Made by a program: the position numbers and the translations under genes | Assembly (NCBI GenBank): GCA_907164885.2 | Contig: OU015493.1 | Span: 58,484,802-58,548,801, forward strand | Length of the DNA stretch: 64,000 nucleotides | Reading direction: 5' to 3' | DNA from: Dolomedes plantarius | Taxonomy: Eukaryota > Arthropoda > Arachnida > Araneae > Dolomedidae | In this document: in pieces, positions 45,302-57,639 of the stretch | Layout of the letters: every line of letters begins with the position of its first letter | How positions within the stretch are numbered: the first letter of the stretch is position 1 | The notes under the pieces: generated by a model | The model's input: the letters and a program-made list of their open reading frames with translations, nothing else | What the model was told of the DNA's origin: nothing | Databases searched by the model: none

Positions 45302-48040
45302 GTATGACATTAAAATATAGAATCCACCATGCTTCACAATACAACCTGATAACAATGGATTGGATGTTGCTGCAACTATCTATTGAGCTTTAATTATATA
45401 GAGGTTTGATAAACGTGAGTATGCAAGTTTTTTGGTGCACATGCCCCCATCGCGATGAGGATGATCCGTGCATCCACGTCCCAGGTGTGATTGTCCGCTC
45501 CTTTCAAAGTCAATTATCTTTGTTTGTGTTAGACTTATGAAAAAAATGTAATGGATGTTTTTGTACATAATTTAATGGTAAAAACCATTAAATTCCACAA
45601 AAACCACTTTTGTATTCAATTCTTTTACATAAAATCAATATTTCTCAAGTTATTTGCACAAAACCAAAGAAGTCTACACATTTTACATGATGGTGGAGAA
45701 AGCTCAAGTACAACTTTTAGTATGTTCAACAGTATGCCCAAACAAACATCTCTACCAATTTTCAAAACTTTCATACATATATTTTAGCCATAAAACCTAT
45801 TTCGACTGGGCTATAAGTAACTCAAATAGAATCGAAAATAAAACTTGAATCATTTGATATTGATTCAGGTTTCTCATTGAATAATATTAACCCAGTCATA
45901 TCAGCCTTGCTAATATTATTCATAACTTTATCCTTATGACATGTTAGTGATGACGTAATAACACGCTTTCTAATTTTTAATTGTTCCATTACACTTCTGA
46001 AACAAATAATTCGGAAAGATTGGGTGGTTGATCTTTCCCCGGCTCGACGGACTAATGGTTACACATTCCCAAAAATATGCTGGCATAAGCAACAAGTGTT
46101 GTGATGATAATTAATAGTTTATAAATAATTAACGTTTATTTTAATATCGGGTTTTGAGATAATTAAGTTAGTAAAGTAAACAATTAAATGTTAGTAACTG
46201 TTGTGCTTTGTTAAATAGATTTATTAAGCCTCTGCTGAATATACTTGGTGGTTAAACTTGTGATGATCAAATATTCATTTATTTGGTTAATGTCATCGCA
46301 TTTGGAGAATAGTGCGCAAATTTCTCGAACTGTTTTGACATTAGGAAAAATTAAATTGGAGATCATATGTTTGACTTCATTGTTCCAATTGTTATTATTT
46401 AGTTAATCTGATTTATAAACCTTGTAAGTAGCTGGTACGTATATTTGGCTGGTGAATTTTACTTCAAAGGTTGAAGAAATTTGGATAAATAGTAAAAGTA
46501 TTAGAAATATTCATTGTTTATCTTTCTTTCCCAAAAACTGAATCTGTGCTTGGTAACAAGTTCTTATCGCTACCTCTGCTGGCCGCTGTCTGTAACCCGA
46601 TACATCCGCTGAGCGCAATTTTTCGAACGGGGGAGAAATCTCAGAATAACAGAAGGAAGTGCGTAAGAATACATCATCAGGTGGATGACCAGGGCGCCGT
46701 GAATTAATTTTAATCAACAAGAACGAGAGGGGGGGGTGAATAATAAATTGTATAACGATTTGCAGAGTTCAAGAATGCAACCTGTAGCCTTCCCCCTCAT
46801 TTTTATTATCTGCAATTCATGGTGCGCCGACGGACTACTTTGTATGGAAGCTGATTTTACGCGAATGATGCAAGTGGTGACAAGGGGCTGACTCGGGAGC
46901 TCGGGAGTTTGAAAGAGGATGCTAGACTGGTAGCGAGGGGGCGTGAGACCCAAGTTCGGAGCCGTCCGGCTCTAGGCCTCAGGACGATGCAAGTTGTTGG
47001 GTGATATTCTTTCTTTTCTGTTCTTTAAATTCTATCCCTAAATTCTCTCCTTTTTGAAAGCTGCAGCAGAGTCATTAAGATTCAATTTAAATTTTAAATT
47101 ATTTAATTATTATCAATTACACATAGAATAATTAAGCTTTTGATTCACCAGCCACTTCATTTTATTGCATTGATTTTTATATAATTATTTGTATTATGGA
47201 GAGTAGAAGTCATTTAAACGGAATTGTATTTTATTCAATTGACTTTGGTTTGTCGGAATAATGTTAAGAAAATCTTGAATTAATAAGTTTGATTGTTATA
47301 ATGTCAGTGAAACGGTTAATAAATTTGTTATTTTTGGTTTGTAAAGTTGTGTCATGTCGGTCCTGTGTTAATTTTCTAATTTCTAGCTTTAGGTTTTTTA
47401 TTTCAGCAGAGTTGAATTCTTTAAGCTTTTTCTTTTAGGTGAAGTAATTTTATTTTTAGGTGTGCTCCAATGTTAGATAAGTAATTTTAGTTGATTTAAT
47501 TTGATTTGTCTTTGTGGCTCATTAATCACCACAGTGATGCAACAGTAAGACGAACCAAGGGTAAATTTTAATTATATATATTTATGGGTTATTGCATTAA
47601 AATAAAACACAACGAAAACTTTCCATCTACATAAATGTACTAACCACTATGGCTATGTTTGAAGTAAATTTGATTGAAACGTAGTACTAATTGTAAATTG
47701 ATATTAAAGATTGTAAAGAGTTATACTATTAACTATCCTACCTTTAATATCCTACCTTTGATTAGTAAATATAATATAAAGTTTAATTACCCCATATCAA
47801 TATTATCGTCGCCACACAAGTACTTACACTAGAATAATTTAATTTTTATTTACATCAAAATACACACTCAGAAACGAAACTTACACACTAAGTCGGCTAA
47901 CTGATTCGTCGTTGCGAGACTAAATAATCAAAAAGCATATTGTGAGCGGTAAGAAAAAACTGGGCGAGTGCCAGCCATTGAGATTTACAATAAGAGCCAA
48001 AATATAACTGTATCAAACAAATATAATAATAACACAGTTG
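45302..48040. other. Long stretch without a recognised gene
   Basis: I see no supported coding sequence. It includes the diverged partner (45550-45780) of the 43215-43450 sequence, a GC-richer patch with no homology that I recognise (46510-46990), and a ~500-bp repeat (47060-47560) related to 55640-56165. Confidence 0.5.
47060..47560 (+). repeat. Diverged ~500-bp repeat, possible LTR or retroelement end, copy 1
   Basis: It shares in the same order with 55640-56165: GCCAC and ATTTTATTGC, GTTGTGTCATGTC, TTTATTTCAGCAGAGTTGA, TTTTATTTTTAGGTGTG, and TAATCACCAC.GTG. The partner follows a retroelement gag in the expected place of a 3' LTR, so this may be a solo LTR of the same family. Confidence 0.5.
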
Positions 48041-48048
48041 TTATGTAT

Positions 48049-51000
48049 CATGAAGCTACAGAAGGAGGCGCAGCTCAGTGTTAAAAATGTGTCTCCCTTT
48101 TTGTCGCCGCCCCTAGAGGGCGCTCGCGTGCTCTGGCGGGCGGCTTAGACACGGACAACCATACGCTTTAATATGGATTTTTCGTATTTTTCCTAGCGAA
48201 AACAAGTTGTTTTATTTTAGTGCGTATTTAATATGAATTTATTTATTCAATTTAACAATTTTTTATTTTCATTCAAAATCTTTATTTCAAGTGTTTTTTT
48301 TTTGCTACAATTCAATAAAATTCTTAAAGGAAATGAGTAAATAAACTTTTTCAGAATAATTGTGTATTGGTTTCAGAATAAATTAGTTCAGAATTCTGTA
48401 TTAATTTAATAATTAAGGAAATGAAATTACAGAAAAGAATTGTGAAGAAAGTTTTTTATCATTGTTCATAATCTCTTATGGAAAAAAATTGTGAGAAATA
48501 ATACTGATTAACCAAAACACACACACACATAGTAATATAAGAATATTTTTATTTGCAGATAAGTATGAATAATACATCATATATAACAGGCCTTTAAAAA
48601 AAAAAAGCAACATTTTCTATCAATCCCAAATAAATTCTTATCAGGACTAATAAAATAGGAAGTCAATTCAGTATTTAATCAGACAATACTTTAAAATATC
48701 TTCCTTTGGGGAAAAAAAAATCAGTCAAAGCATCTCAGATTACACTTTCAAAAACTGGAGGTATAATCGTCAAGTTGGTAAATTACAGAATACAAATTTT
48801 TTCAGCAAATTAAAAAGAAAAAAAACAAATAACTTTGACTAGGACAAATCAGCTATATTTTTGAATTTTCACAAAGTACGCATTTAATTGCATAAGCAGA
48901 TTTTGTACGCAGATTTTGCATAAGCATTTATAGTAACATTGTTTATCATACAATGAAAAATTATTTACTTATCAACTAACTTAAATAGTGATTAAATTCA
49001 ATATTATGGTTCCAGCATTGTCAGGAATTACCTTCAAGTTGGTAAATTATCGATTACAAATATTTTCAGCAAATTAAAAAGAAAAAATCCCCAAATAACA
49101 TTCATAAGGACAAATCAGCTATATTTTCGCATTTTCACAAAGTATGGGTTTCATTGTAGTCACAGTAAAAAGATAGGAAAATATTAATTTTTTTAAAAAT
49201 TATACTCAACAGATTTTGCATAAGCATTTATAGTAACAACATTATTTATCACACAATGAAAACTTATTTACTTATCAACTAACTTAATGGTGATAAAATT
49301 CAATATTAAGAAAAGTTAACTGGAAATATTTTTTTCTGTGCACAATTAAAAAAAATGATGGCTTTAGTTCAGACGTGTAGCTCAATTTGCCATAACCACA
49401 AAATATATTGAATAGAAGAAAAGTATTTCATAATTATAAAGAACTGAAATTAACAACATACACTATTAATACATTATTATAAAATAAAAATTAAATGTGT
49501 GATATACAATTTACTATAGATAAATTTGATCAAAACAATAAGTTAAGTTCAAGAACAAATGTTACCACCCAATGAAACAGATTAAAATTAAACTTACACT
49601 GATTCAGCATTTTTGCAAATTACTAAATCATTAACACGCTGTAGTAAAAATGACAGGCTTTCAATATCATGCACATCAACATCCAGTGATATTTCTATAT
49701 TTCCCAAAAAAATCTGAAATTCGAAAAGCAGTGTACTTCAATTTCTATTATTAGTAATATTTAATGATTAAAATCAATATGCATTAATTCATTATGTCAT
49801 GTATTCTTAAAGTAAAGAAATCTGTTTAAAAAGTACTTATGATTACATTAATCAACACAACAATTGGAAACAACTGTTCATTACTTTTATATCTAATAGT
49901 TAAGGTGGAAGTAATATACTTAGAATATTATTTTACACCATTTAACATTTTAAAATTAACCATTAACCATTTTGCAATTTCAACTTTTTTAAACAATAAT
50001 ATTCTGTACATACTTTTACAGATGAATCCTGACAAATAATGACTCGTCGCTCACAAGAATATTTAGAATTCCATTTTGAACATATCAGATACTCTTGAGT
50101 AGATGCTACTGTCCACCATGAATCTGGTTTTTGTATATTTTCTAAATGAATCAAAAATGTAGAATAATAATTTTGCTGTTGTTCAGCTTCTGTATGAGAT
50201 TCAACATCTGTACTTATATTAGGCCTTTTGTTTTTTTCAAATGAAGAATGACGGGGAGCTGGAGCTTTTCTCTTGCATGTTCTAACAGACAGATATTTTG
50301 GTAAATTTGGGAATAATATTAGTACAGAACCTGCTTTTAAAAGAGGTGACCCTCTCTCAAGAGTAAATATTGTTCCATCAGTGAGTTTAGTCACATATGA
50401 CCTTTCTATACACTCTTTTTCAAAATGCAACTCACAGAGCTTGTCACGATTACTGAAAACTTTGTCTTTTCTGGGGATGGCTTTTTGCCATTTCTCCAAA
50501 AGTTCACTATCCTGGAATGAGTAGAATTGAAATGAACAACAAACACAATCAATATATATTTATAAAATGAAAATTGTATGCTTGGTATAAAATTCACTCT
50601 CTGATAACTTGTTACATACCACAAACATATCAAATGAATTACAATCGCTAATGAAGGTAAATTTGTAATTAAAAATTTGAAAACCATCAAAAACTAATGC
50701 TTCATTATATACGTAAGTATCGTACATCTTTTATTGATGAGCTATTTCCTTTAGAGCAATAGTATGAGTAATTATTTACATCTTTTTACATACAATAGAG
50801 CTTTGTGAACACGTGATGATTATTTTTGATGGGATATAGGGATGATTGAAAAATAAAACACGCTTATTTCCAGCAGAACTTAAGATGTCTTAACTTTGCG
50901 TTCACTTAAAACACAGCAGCTGTACTTTTCTCTCATTATTATACATCTTATATTAACACAAAACAATAATAATGTTTTTACCTTAGGAGCAGCAAATATA

Positions 51001-51269
51001 CTAGGATTTCTCTGTCCAGTTTCTTTATTTCTTTTTAAGACTGATCTATAGCCAGTAGAACAACCCGGGGCAAAACACGTGTTTGGCATATTTCTCCACG
51101 CATAATAAATTTAAAAATTTATAAAACAACTTTCACCACCACGCCGTATAACTCAATGTAAAATAGTCACTTCGATCGCATGTCGCGCCCTCTACCGGTG
51201 AGCGACAACAATCGGTTCATTTTTCGAAAAATTCCCCATTGAAGCTTCCGCTCCTTCTGTAGCTTCATG
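48049..51269 (-). mobile_element. Internally deleted P element (3.2 kb), KP-like
   Basis: It has the same TIRs as the element at 26086, reversed in orientation, flanked by a perfect 8-bp duplication TTATGTAT (48041-48048 and 51270-51277). Compared with the 6.4-kb copy, the region equivalent to 27824-30956 (about 3.13 kb, exons 4-10) is missing; the break has a TTT microhomology. The remaining sequence is nearly identical, so the deletion is recent. Both ends and subterminal sequences are kept, so it could be mobilised in trans. Confidence 0.93.
49598..51089 (-). CDS. Truncated P transposase, THAP domain only (~241 aa)
   Basis: Exons equivalent to 1-3 of the full copy remain: 51089-50982, 50511-50014 and 49713-49598. 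They are open and almost unchanged (one visible replacement: the third residue is Asn in place of Tyr). The donor after exon 3 reads GTG TAA in frame, so without the downstream exons translation ends there at about 241 residues. The product would keep the THAP DNA-binding domain and lose the whole catalytic core. In Drosophila, KP proteins of this design act as repressors of P transposition; that role here is inference. Confidence 0.75.
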
Positions 51270-51297
51270 TTATGTATTAACTACTGGTACTTCCACT

Positions 51298-51672
51298 CAG
51301 TGTTGCCAACCTAAGAGGGTTTTCCCCCTAAATTTGGGGGTAAGTTAGACGAAAAGGGGTGTTTTTAGGGACCCCATTTTTTTAAGGGCATTTTGTGGGG
51401 GGGAACATTTTTTTAAAAATTTGTACAATCGAGAAGCGTTTTTTTATTAGAATATAAGTTCCATACATATGTCAAATGTAAATAAACCCCCATTTCATTA
51501 TGTAAGTGTGCATTTTCTATTTATTTCAATTTATCTCTCAAACAGGATGCCTATTTAGAACCAGAATTTCTTTTAGGAAGGTCTAGGGTGATCTCAAGTT
51601 GGTGTTAGAGGAAAACAGGGGGATTTTGAGATGGCGCTAGGAGGAAGCACTTCGTAGTGGTTGGCAACCCTG
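51298..51672. mobile_element. hAT-type MITE (375 bp)
   Basis: The termini CAGTGTTGCCAACC and GGTTGGCAACCCTG are inverted repeats flanked by a perfect 8-bp duplication CTTCCACT (51290-51297, 51673-51680). There is no coding content. The size, 8-bp target and CAGxGTTGCCAAC ends fit a hAT-derived MITE. Confidence 0.88.
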
Positions 51673-51680
51673 CTTCCACT

Positions 51681-52700
51681 ACTACTATTTTCTACTTCCG
51701 CTTCTACCCACTTTTTGTTCTTTTTCTGTTCCTGTTGTTGATGTCGTTCAATAAAACGTATAGTTGATAATATCGGCATACGTGCCAAGTGTTCCGTAAA
51801 AAACGTATTCGTTTCGTTTTTTAAGCTTTGTTACGAAAATACGTTTTCAAGCAAAAATGTCCCATATTTTTACTTCCCCAGCACCATCGCTTTTTTCCCC
51901 CTTACATCGCGCTTTCGAGATTACCCTCCTAGCAGTTTACACTATACAAAAACTTCCTGGACAGCAAGCAGCTTCTACAACATTAGAAAGAAAGAGAAAG
52001 TCAACATGATGTGTTTCACCTAAACTAATAAAAAAAAGTAAAATCGACCTCATTTGCTTCACCAATAGCCAATAGCAATAAAAAAATTAAAATTAATGTC
52101 AAGTCCTTCACCCAACTCTGTAAAACAGTTAAAACCAACCTCATGTGCTTCTCAAAAATCAGCAGAAAAAGTAAAATCACTTGCAGAGTCACCATCATCT
52201 ACCAATAATAATAATAAACGCATATTGCAGTGGGAAGAAAGAATTTTTCTAACATTAAGCTCAAATCTTGATCATGCTTTAGCATTTTTTGTGAAAAATG
52301 TGATTGTCATTTATGAAACATATAATGTGATGTTTTAAAGTGAAGAGCCGAAAATTCACAAGATGAGAAGAGAGTTATAGAATTTTTTTGAATTGTTGGT
52401 GAGATTTGAGAAAATATCTGTCACAACTAGCTCGAAATGTGTATTTAATGTGAAATTTGATGTATTTAAAAATCATAAAGATTTAGTTATAGAATGTGAC
52501 ACATCAGAATTTGTCAAAGAATTGTCTGAAAGCGATATTTTACAGTTCTATTCTTGTGTTAGAAAATATTATACAACATCTTGTTGCTCTTTTTTTTTTT
52601 AAATTCTGTCGCGCGCTGTGTTCTTTATTTTTTTCTTGGGAGGTTGGCAGCTATGTGTCGGTCACTCGTCTCCTCAATGATTGATCAAAATAATTTCACC
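51681..52700. other. Stretch upstream of the retroelement gag, nothing identified
   Basis: Short readings at 52096-52338 and 52393-52602 look coding-like in composition (Ser/Lys-rich, then FNVKFDVFKNHKDLVIECD) but match no family I recognise. The right part probably includes the 5' LTR and leader of the gag element at 52746, whose left boundary I cannot define. Confidence 0.35.
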
Positions 52701-52724
52701 AATATCAAACAAATATTTAACAAA

Positions 52725-52741
52725 GTGGCGACGAGGTAAAA
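52725..52741 (+). promoter_or_regulatory. Possible primer-binding site of the retroelement
   Basis: GTGGCGACGAGGTAAAAC shortly before the gag ATG resembles the tRNA-complementary primer-binding sites (TGGCGAC-type) of Ty3/gypsy elements. The position is right; the tRNA match was not checked. Confidence 0.4.
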
Positions 52742-52745
52742 CGAA

Positions 52746-55635
52746 ATGGCTGAACTTACCCAGTTGATAGCGACTCTCCAAGAATTCGTTACAAAACTTA
52801 ATGTTACTTCAGAATCGAAATGTAGTGCCAAGGATGTTCTCGCTATACAAAATCTAACTTTCGACCAATAGGGTAGGTGGGGGCAAAGGTTCGCATGGGG
52901 CAAAGGTTCGCACATACATTTTAAAATGACCGGGAAGAGTTTTAGGAAGAATAGGGTAGGCAGTGCATTCCTCTACTTCCAGTCAGTTGCCTCGTAAAAA
53001 ATGTTGAAGTTAAGATCCCCTCTTGCAGAGAAAATGAGGTAAGTTTATTTTCGTCTCTTTTAACGTAATTTTTTGCAACTTTTGAGTAATTTTGAGCATC
53101 ACTCAAACTCACGAACTGTTTTGGGCTTATTTTCGCATGTTAGGGTGGTAAATAACCTTTCAAATCCTACCTTAAGTTTTGGGTTAACTCAAATACAGTG
53201 GCGTCCATTCTGCAGAAACAGAACCAGCACGAAATGGGGTAAAGGTTTGCAGGAGTCATGGGGTAAAGGTTCGCAGTGCAAACCTTTGCCCCATCTGCAA
53301 ACCTTTGCCGCTCTAACTATTAACATTTGTTTCATGTCCTCTTTTCATTAGGAATCCTTATTAACAAAGTCTATTATTATTAATGGGAATTCACATTTTT
53401 GTAATTTGAAAAAAAATTATGGTTTTTGATAAAAACTGCCTGTTTTTAATCAGAAATTTTTTTGTAAAATGTTTGAAAATCCATAAATTAAAAATAAAAT
53501 AAATTAGTACAACACAAAAATAAAATAGCTCTGAACAAAGACCTATTTTACAAGATAAAGGAATTAAATGTTGTTACAAGACATTATAAGCTTCGAAGGT
53601 CTGGTTAGGGAAAAAAAACTCTAAATGAGTAATTTCCAGATTTGCAAGTCTTTGAAATGCTCCTTGCGTCACAATTTTTGACGAAATTTTATAAAATTTA
53701 TTACAAAGACTCCTCTTATACATTAAAATAAAGTTATGTATCCATTTCAGGTTTAGACATCATTCAGATTATCAAAGTTTAACTTAAGCGTGGAAAAGTA
53801 CAAACATTTCACGAGAATTCAGAGTACAAGCATAAAAATATTTCCTAAAAATTAATTATTCAACGAAAGCACAAATCAAAACATAACCCTGATCAAAATG
53901 TATAAGCAATCTAAATGCAAAATTAAGGATAAGGTTAAAAATTGGATCGCAAGGAGCAGTTTAAAAAACATAATAAAATTTCAATTTTTTAAATATAAAA
54001 AATAAAATTTTAAATATTTATAAAATTTATAAGGTGTTTGAAATAGTTTTACTTTAATGAATATTTATGCCCAATTTCATATCTCTGAGGTAAAAATTTC
54101 AAAAATTGCTTTGTAATGTCCCCCATCCCCTTAATTTGCTTAATTTTTACGGGTTTTAAAAGAATAAGTAAAGCCTAAGATATAATATAACGATAGTGTT
54201 AATAGTTGATATTTTAATTGGAAGTTCTTTAGTTTAAAAAAAAAATTATTGAGATTAACCCCTTTTCATTTTGTGAATTTCTTTGTTAGATTCAACTTTC
54301 TGTGTTAATAGTTGATATTTCATTTTGAAGTTATTTAGTTTAAGAAAAAAATTATTGAGATTAACCTGTTCAATTTGTGATTTTCCATATATGTAACACC
54401 TTTAAAAAGATTACAAAATGTGAAATAAAATTATTTAGACAACTCTTTTTGTGATTTTCGATGCCTATCCAGTAAGAAACCAACGAGTGGGGTAAAGGTT
54501 TGCAGTGCGAACCTTTGCCCCACCGATTGGGGCAAAGGTTCGCAAACAGGTCTTTTGGTAAAATTAAAAATTCGGTGACTAAATATTTCGGGAAAAAATT
54601 CATTATTTTATAGAAGGTAGAGGGAATACCCAACTACAATACAAGTGACTTTTTGGGGCGATAGGATCTAACGGAGGCCCGTAAGAAACCCAAAACTCAA
54701 AACTGCAAACCTTTGCCCCCACCTACCCTATGTTGAGACATCAGAATCTTTTGACTGTTATACCCAGAGACTGGAAAATTATTAAAAGGACTATCGACCG
54801 ATGACAAGGAAATCGAAGAATTAAAAGTCCTTGTTCTAATAAATTGTCTTGGATCACAGCAATACCAGCTCCTATCAAGTCTTACTGGTCCTGATCTACC
54901 CTCAACAAAGATATTCAAAGAACTTTTGTTATTACTTAAACAACATTTATCGCCAAAACCCAAAGTTTTAACGGAACAACATAAATTTTTCTCTAGACTT
55001 CAAAATCAAGGTGAGTCGATATCTACTTTCATTTCTTCATTGAAAGATCTTAGAAAAATGCTGAATTTATATCTGAATGTAATTTAAGTGATTGTTCTAA
55101 ATCTATGTTAAACTTATTATTACGTTCTCAGTTTATTCAAGGTTTGTCTGATTCTGATATACGTGAAAAATTATTACAACAAGGTGATATAACGTTTGAA
55201 AAAACTATCAAAATTGCTTTAGCTATTGAAGCTGAAAAAATTGAAAACAAAGAAATTTATAAGAGTCAATTTTCAACTTCTGTTAACAATATATTGCCCA
55301 ATAGTGACAAGAATAGGCGTCATTTTCAAACCATAAATGAAAATTCCAAAACCAGAAGTAGATCAAAATCACCCATGAAATCGAAAGGTGCTAGTCTAAA
55401 AGAGCTTGTATTAGAAGGATTATGTTTCCGTTGTGGAAAATCCAATCATAGAACTCAAAATTGCTTTCTAACGAATAAATTGCGCTGTAAATCGTGTAAA
55501 AAAGGTCATTTAGTTTCAGTTTGCATTTCTAGTTTAATAAAAAACAAAATGAACAATCGAAACGTTAACCACATAATGAATAACTCAGATGACTTAGCTG
55601 TGAATCAGATTTATGATGTGTTTTCTTTTTGTTAG
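52746..55635 (+). pseudogene. Retroelement gag with zinc knuckles, split by a TA element
   Basis: The reading starts MAELTQLIATLQEFVTKLN at 52746, stops at the insertion (52871-54728) and resumes at 54731 with ETSESFDCYTQRLEN. Its capsid-like region includes LINCLGSQQYQLLSSL and FISSLKDLRK. After two more breaks (near 54776 and 55060-55090) it continues at 55105 with LLLRSQFIQGLSDSDIREKL. It ends with two CCHC-type knuckles (CFRCGKSNHRTQNC and CKSCKKGHLVSVC). The order and knuckles are those of a Ty3/gypsy-type gag. No pol follows; the sequence passes into the repeat at 55640, so the element is internally deleted. Confidence 0.8.
52871..54728. mobile_element. TA-flanked element with repeated GGGGCAAAGGTTCGCA boxes (1.86 kb)
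   Basis: TIRs GGGTAGGTGGGGGCAAAGG extend to about 25 bp with one mismatch; TA lies on both sides (52869-52870 and 54729-54730). The box GGGGYAAAGGTTYGCA recurs about ten times: a pair at the left end, four clustered at 53235-53310, three at 54488-54545 and one at the right end, in both orientations. No transposase is seen; the interior is AT-rich with a duplicated block (TGTTAATAGTTGATATTT near 54195 and 54302). It is a non-autonomous TA-target element, with pogo or Tc1/mariner relatives likely. Confidence 0.8.
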
Positions 55636-55639
55636 AGTG

Positions 55640-56165
55640 CTGCAGCATTTTAATTTGGTAATATGATTTTAATTTCCTTTTTTTTGTTTATTGAATTTTT
55701 CTTTAGTTTTTCTTTTGATTTTTTTACTTTAATCACTTTTCATTTAAACGGAGTTTTTCTCACTAGCCACCCTTATTAGTAATTGATTTTATTGCGACTT
55801 CTCTGAATTTGTTCATGTGAAATTATTAATGTTATGAAGGCTCTATTACTGTTAATATCTTGTAATCGTTGATTGGTGGAGAGTCATGTAGAATCTAAGA
55901 CTAGTCGTCAGTGTAATAAAATTGTTATTTTTAGTCTGGAACGTTGTGTCATGTCCGTCTTTGCGTTTGAGTTAATTTTATTATTTTCAGCTATAGGTTC
56001 TTTTATTTCAGCAGAGTTGATTTCTTTGAGTTTTCTTTTAGGAGAAGTTGTTTTATTTTTAGGTGTGATCCAATGATAGAGAGGTAATTTATTTGAGTTA
56101 ATTGCATTTTTCTTTAAGGCTCATAAATCACCACTGTGGTGCAAACAGTAACGAACCAGTGTAAA
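55640..56165 (+). repeat. Diverged ~500-bp repeat, possible 3' LTR, copy 2
   Basis: It follows the gag directly and matches 47060-47560 in order. It contains splice-like and poly-T motifs (TTATTTCAGCAGAGTTGA) and ends near ACCACTGTGGTGCAAACAGTAACGAACC. Confidence 0.5.
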
Positions 56166-56449
56166 ATTGTATGTGCCAGTGTAATGTGCAGTGTATGTAC
56201 CAGTGTATGTGCCCCATTCTTTAAACCCGTCCATTTTCACATGGTTCCGTCAGTGACGTCGCATGAAACTGCCTTTTTCACAATGAAGCAATTGCTTAGG
56301 CATGCGTTTCCTTATGAATTTTAGTAAACTACGTATCTAACATCAAACGTCTTGCCCTTTATTTTTACTTTGTTTTGAGATGTGACATGCTACGTGTAAT
56401 TGCCTTTTTGATTATGGTCACGGTTGCCAATAATAAACTGGAGGGACTG

Positions 56450-57083
56450 CATCGCAATAGTGCAGTGTCTCGCCACATGTCACATCTCAACTCTTGCAGA
56501 TTTTACTTCTTGTTTGGCGAGGAGTGGCAAAACATTGCATAATTTAACATGGCGTTCAATGAGCATTCTTAGCTCATTGCTAATAGCTTGTTGAATAAAA
56601 TGCTCTCAGATTACGCAAAGTCTTTAGATACGGTATCTAAACAAAGGTATATCACTAAATTAAACATTAAGGTACAGCCCGGAAAGGTTTATTCAGTATG
56701 TGACCCGTATTTATTGACAGTGGAAGACTGTACGTTACAAGGAAGACTGAGTTACGATACCAGACGCTGGTCTGAAGTAACTTATCCTGATATCTATACA
56801 TATCTCAACATAATAATAATCATTCTCGACGAAAGAATGATTATATTCTCTTAAACCTTGCGAAATATTGAAAAAAAGTGTTAAAATACCTGTTACATAC
56901 AACTAATATGAGGAATTTTATAAATAAACTTAAATTATTTAACTCAAAATGAAGGTATCGTCCAAAAACACATGCAAACGCATAGGAACGGCTTCTGTTT
57001 TCTGCCACTCGATAATCACGTGATCTATAGTAGACGAAAACTGACGTAGCCAGTGACGTTGCGACGTTTCGCCTTATAGATTT
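56450..57083 (+). pseudogene. Duplicated gene fragment, copy B
   Basis: It is the inverted, uninterrupted partner of 18824-19345 plus 32494-32563. The coding start ATGGCGTTCAATGAGC lies at 56549. After an in-frame stop the reading picks up at 56588 with LLNKMLSDYAKSLDTVSKQ, KLNIKVQPG, YSVCDPYLLT, a small extra stretch (CTLQGRL) not in copy A, and RRWSEVTYPDIYTYL. It shows the undisturbed structure of the site into which the LINE and P element entered in copy A. Confidence 0.65.
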
Positions 57084-57639
57084 TCAGATATTAAAAGATG
57101 TACTGTTGCATCGCATTGCCATCCACGACTTCACATGTTCTTCGTTAGCCATTAAAATTTTAATCAAGTTTTTCCTTATACGATATATTGAAAATAATCA
57201 TGATGTATAGTGATCATAGTGCATAGTGAGCATAGTGAGCATGATGCATAGTGAGGTAGGAGACAAAGTTTTTCACAGCTTTTTAAAATACGATTCTGCA
57301 TTTTACTTGCTCTAGTTTCTGTAAACTCTTTCGAACTTGGAACTCCTGCAACTTTATTTTGACATGACTCAAGTTTTGAAACATTTTGTAATGATTGTTT
57401 TAAATTTAAAGTCACGTGACCTAGTGTTCTTTTATTAGACTGTTGCACGTAGGGCAAACAATAAGACTTACTAAGGGGTACAAGGATTTTCCACATGAAA
57501 ATTCATCCGGAAAAACTTGCCTAGACAATTGCGCCATTGAAGACAAGACTCCTCGTGTAAGCATCAATTTTCTGTCCTTCGTTTTTCACATTATAGTATT
57601 ATATTGTACACCAGTAATAACATGATACTGTTGCGCAAC

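Noticed and set aside
46510..46953. Small minus-strand readings in a GC-richer patch as a host gene
   Set aside because: No splice-consistent extension, no motif and no similarity that I recognise.
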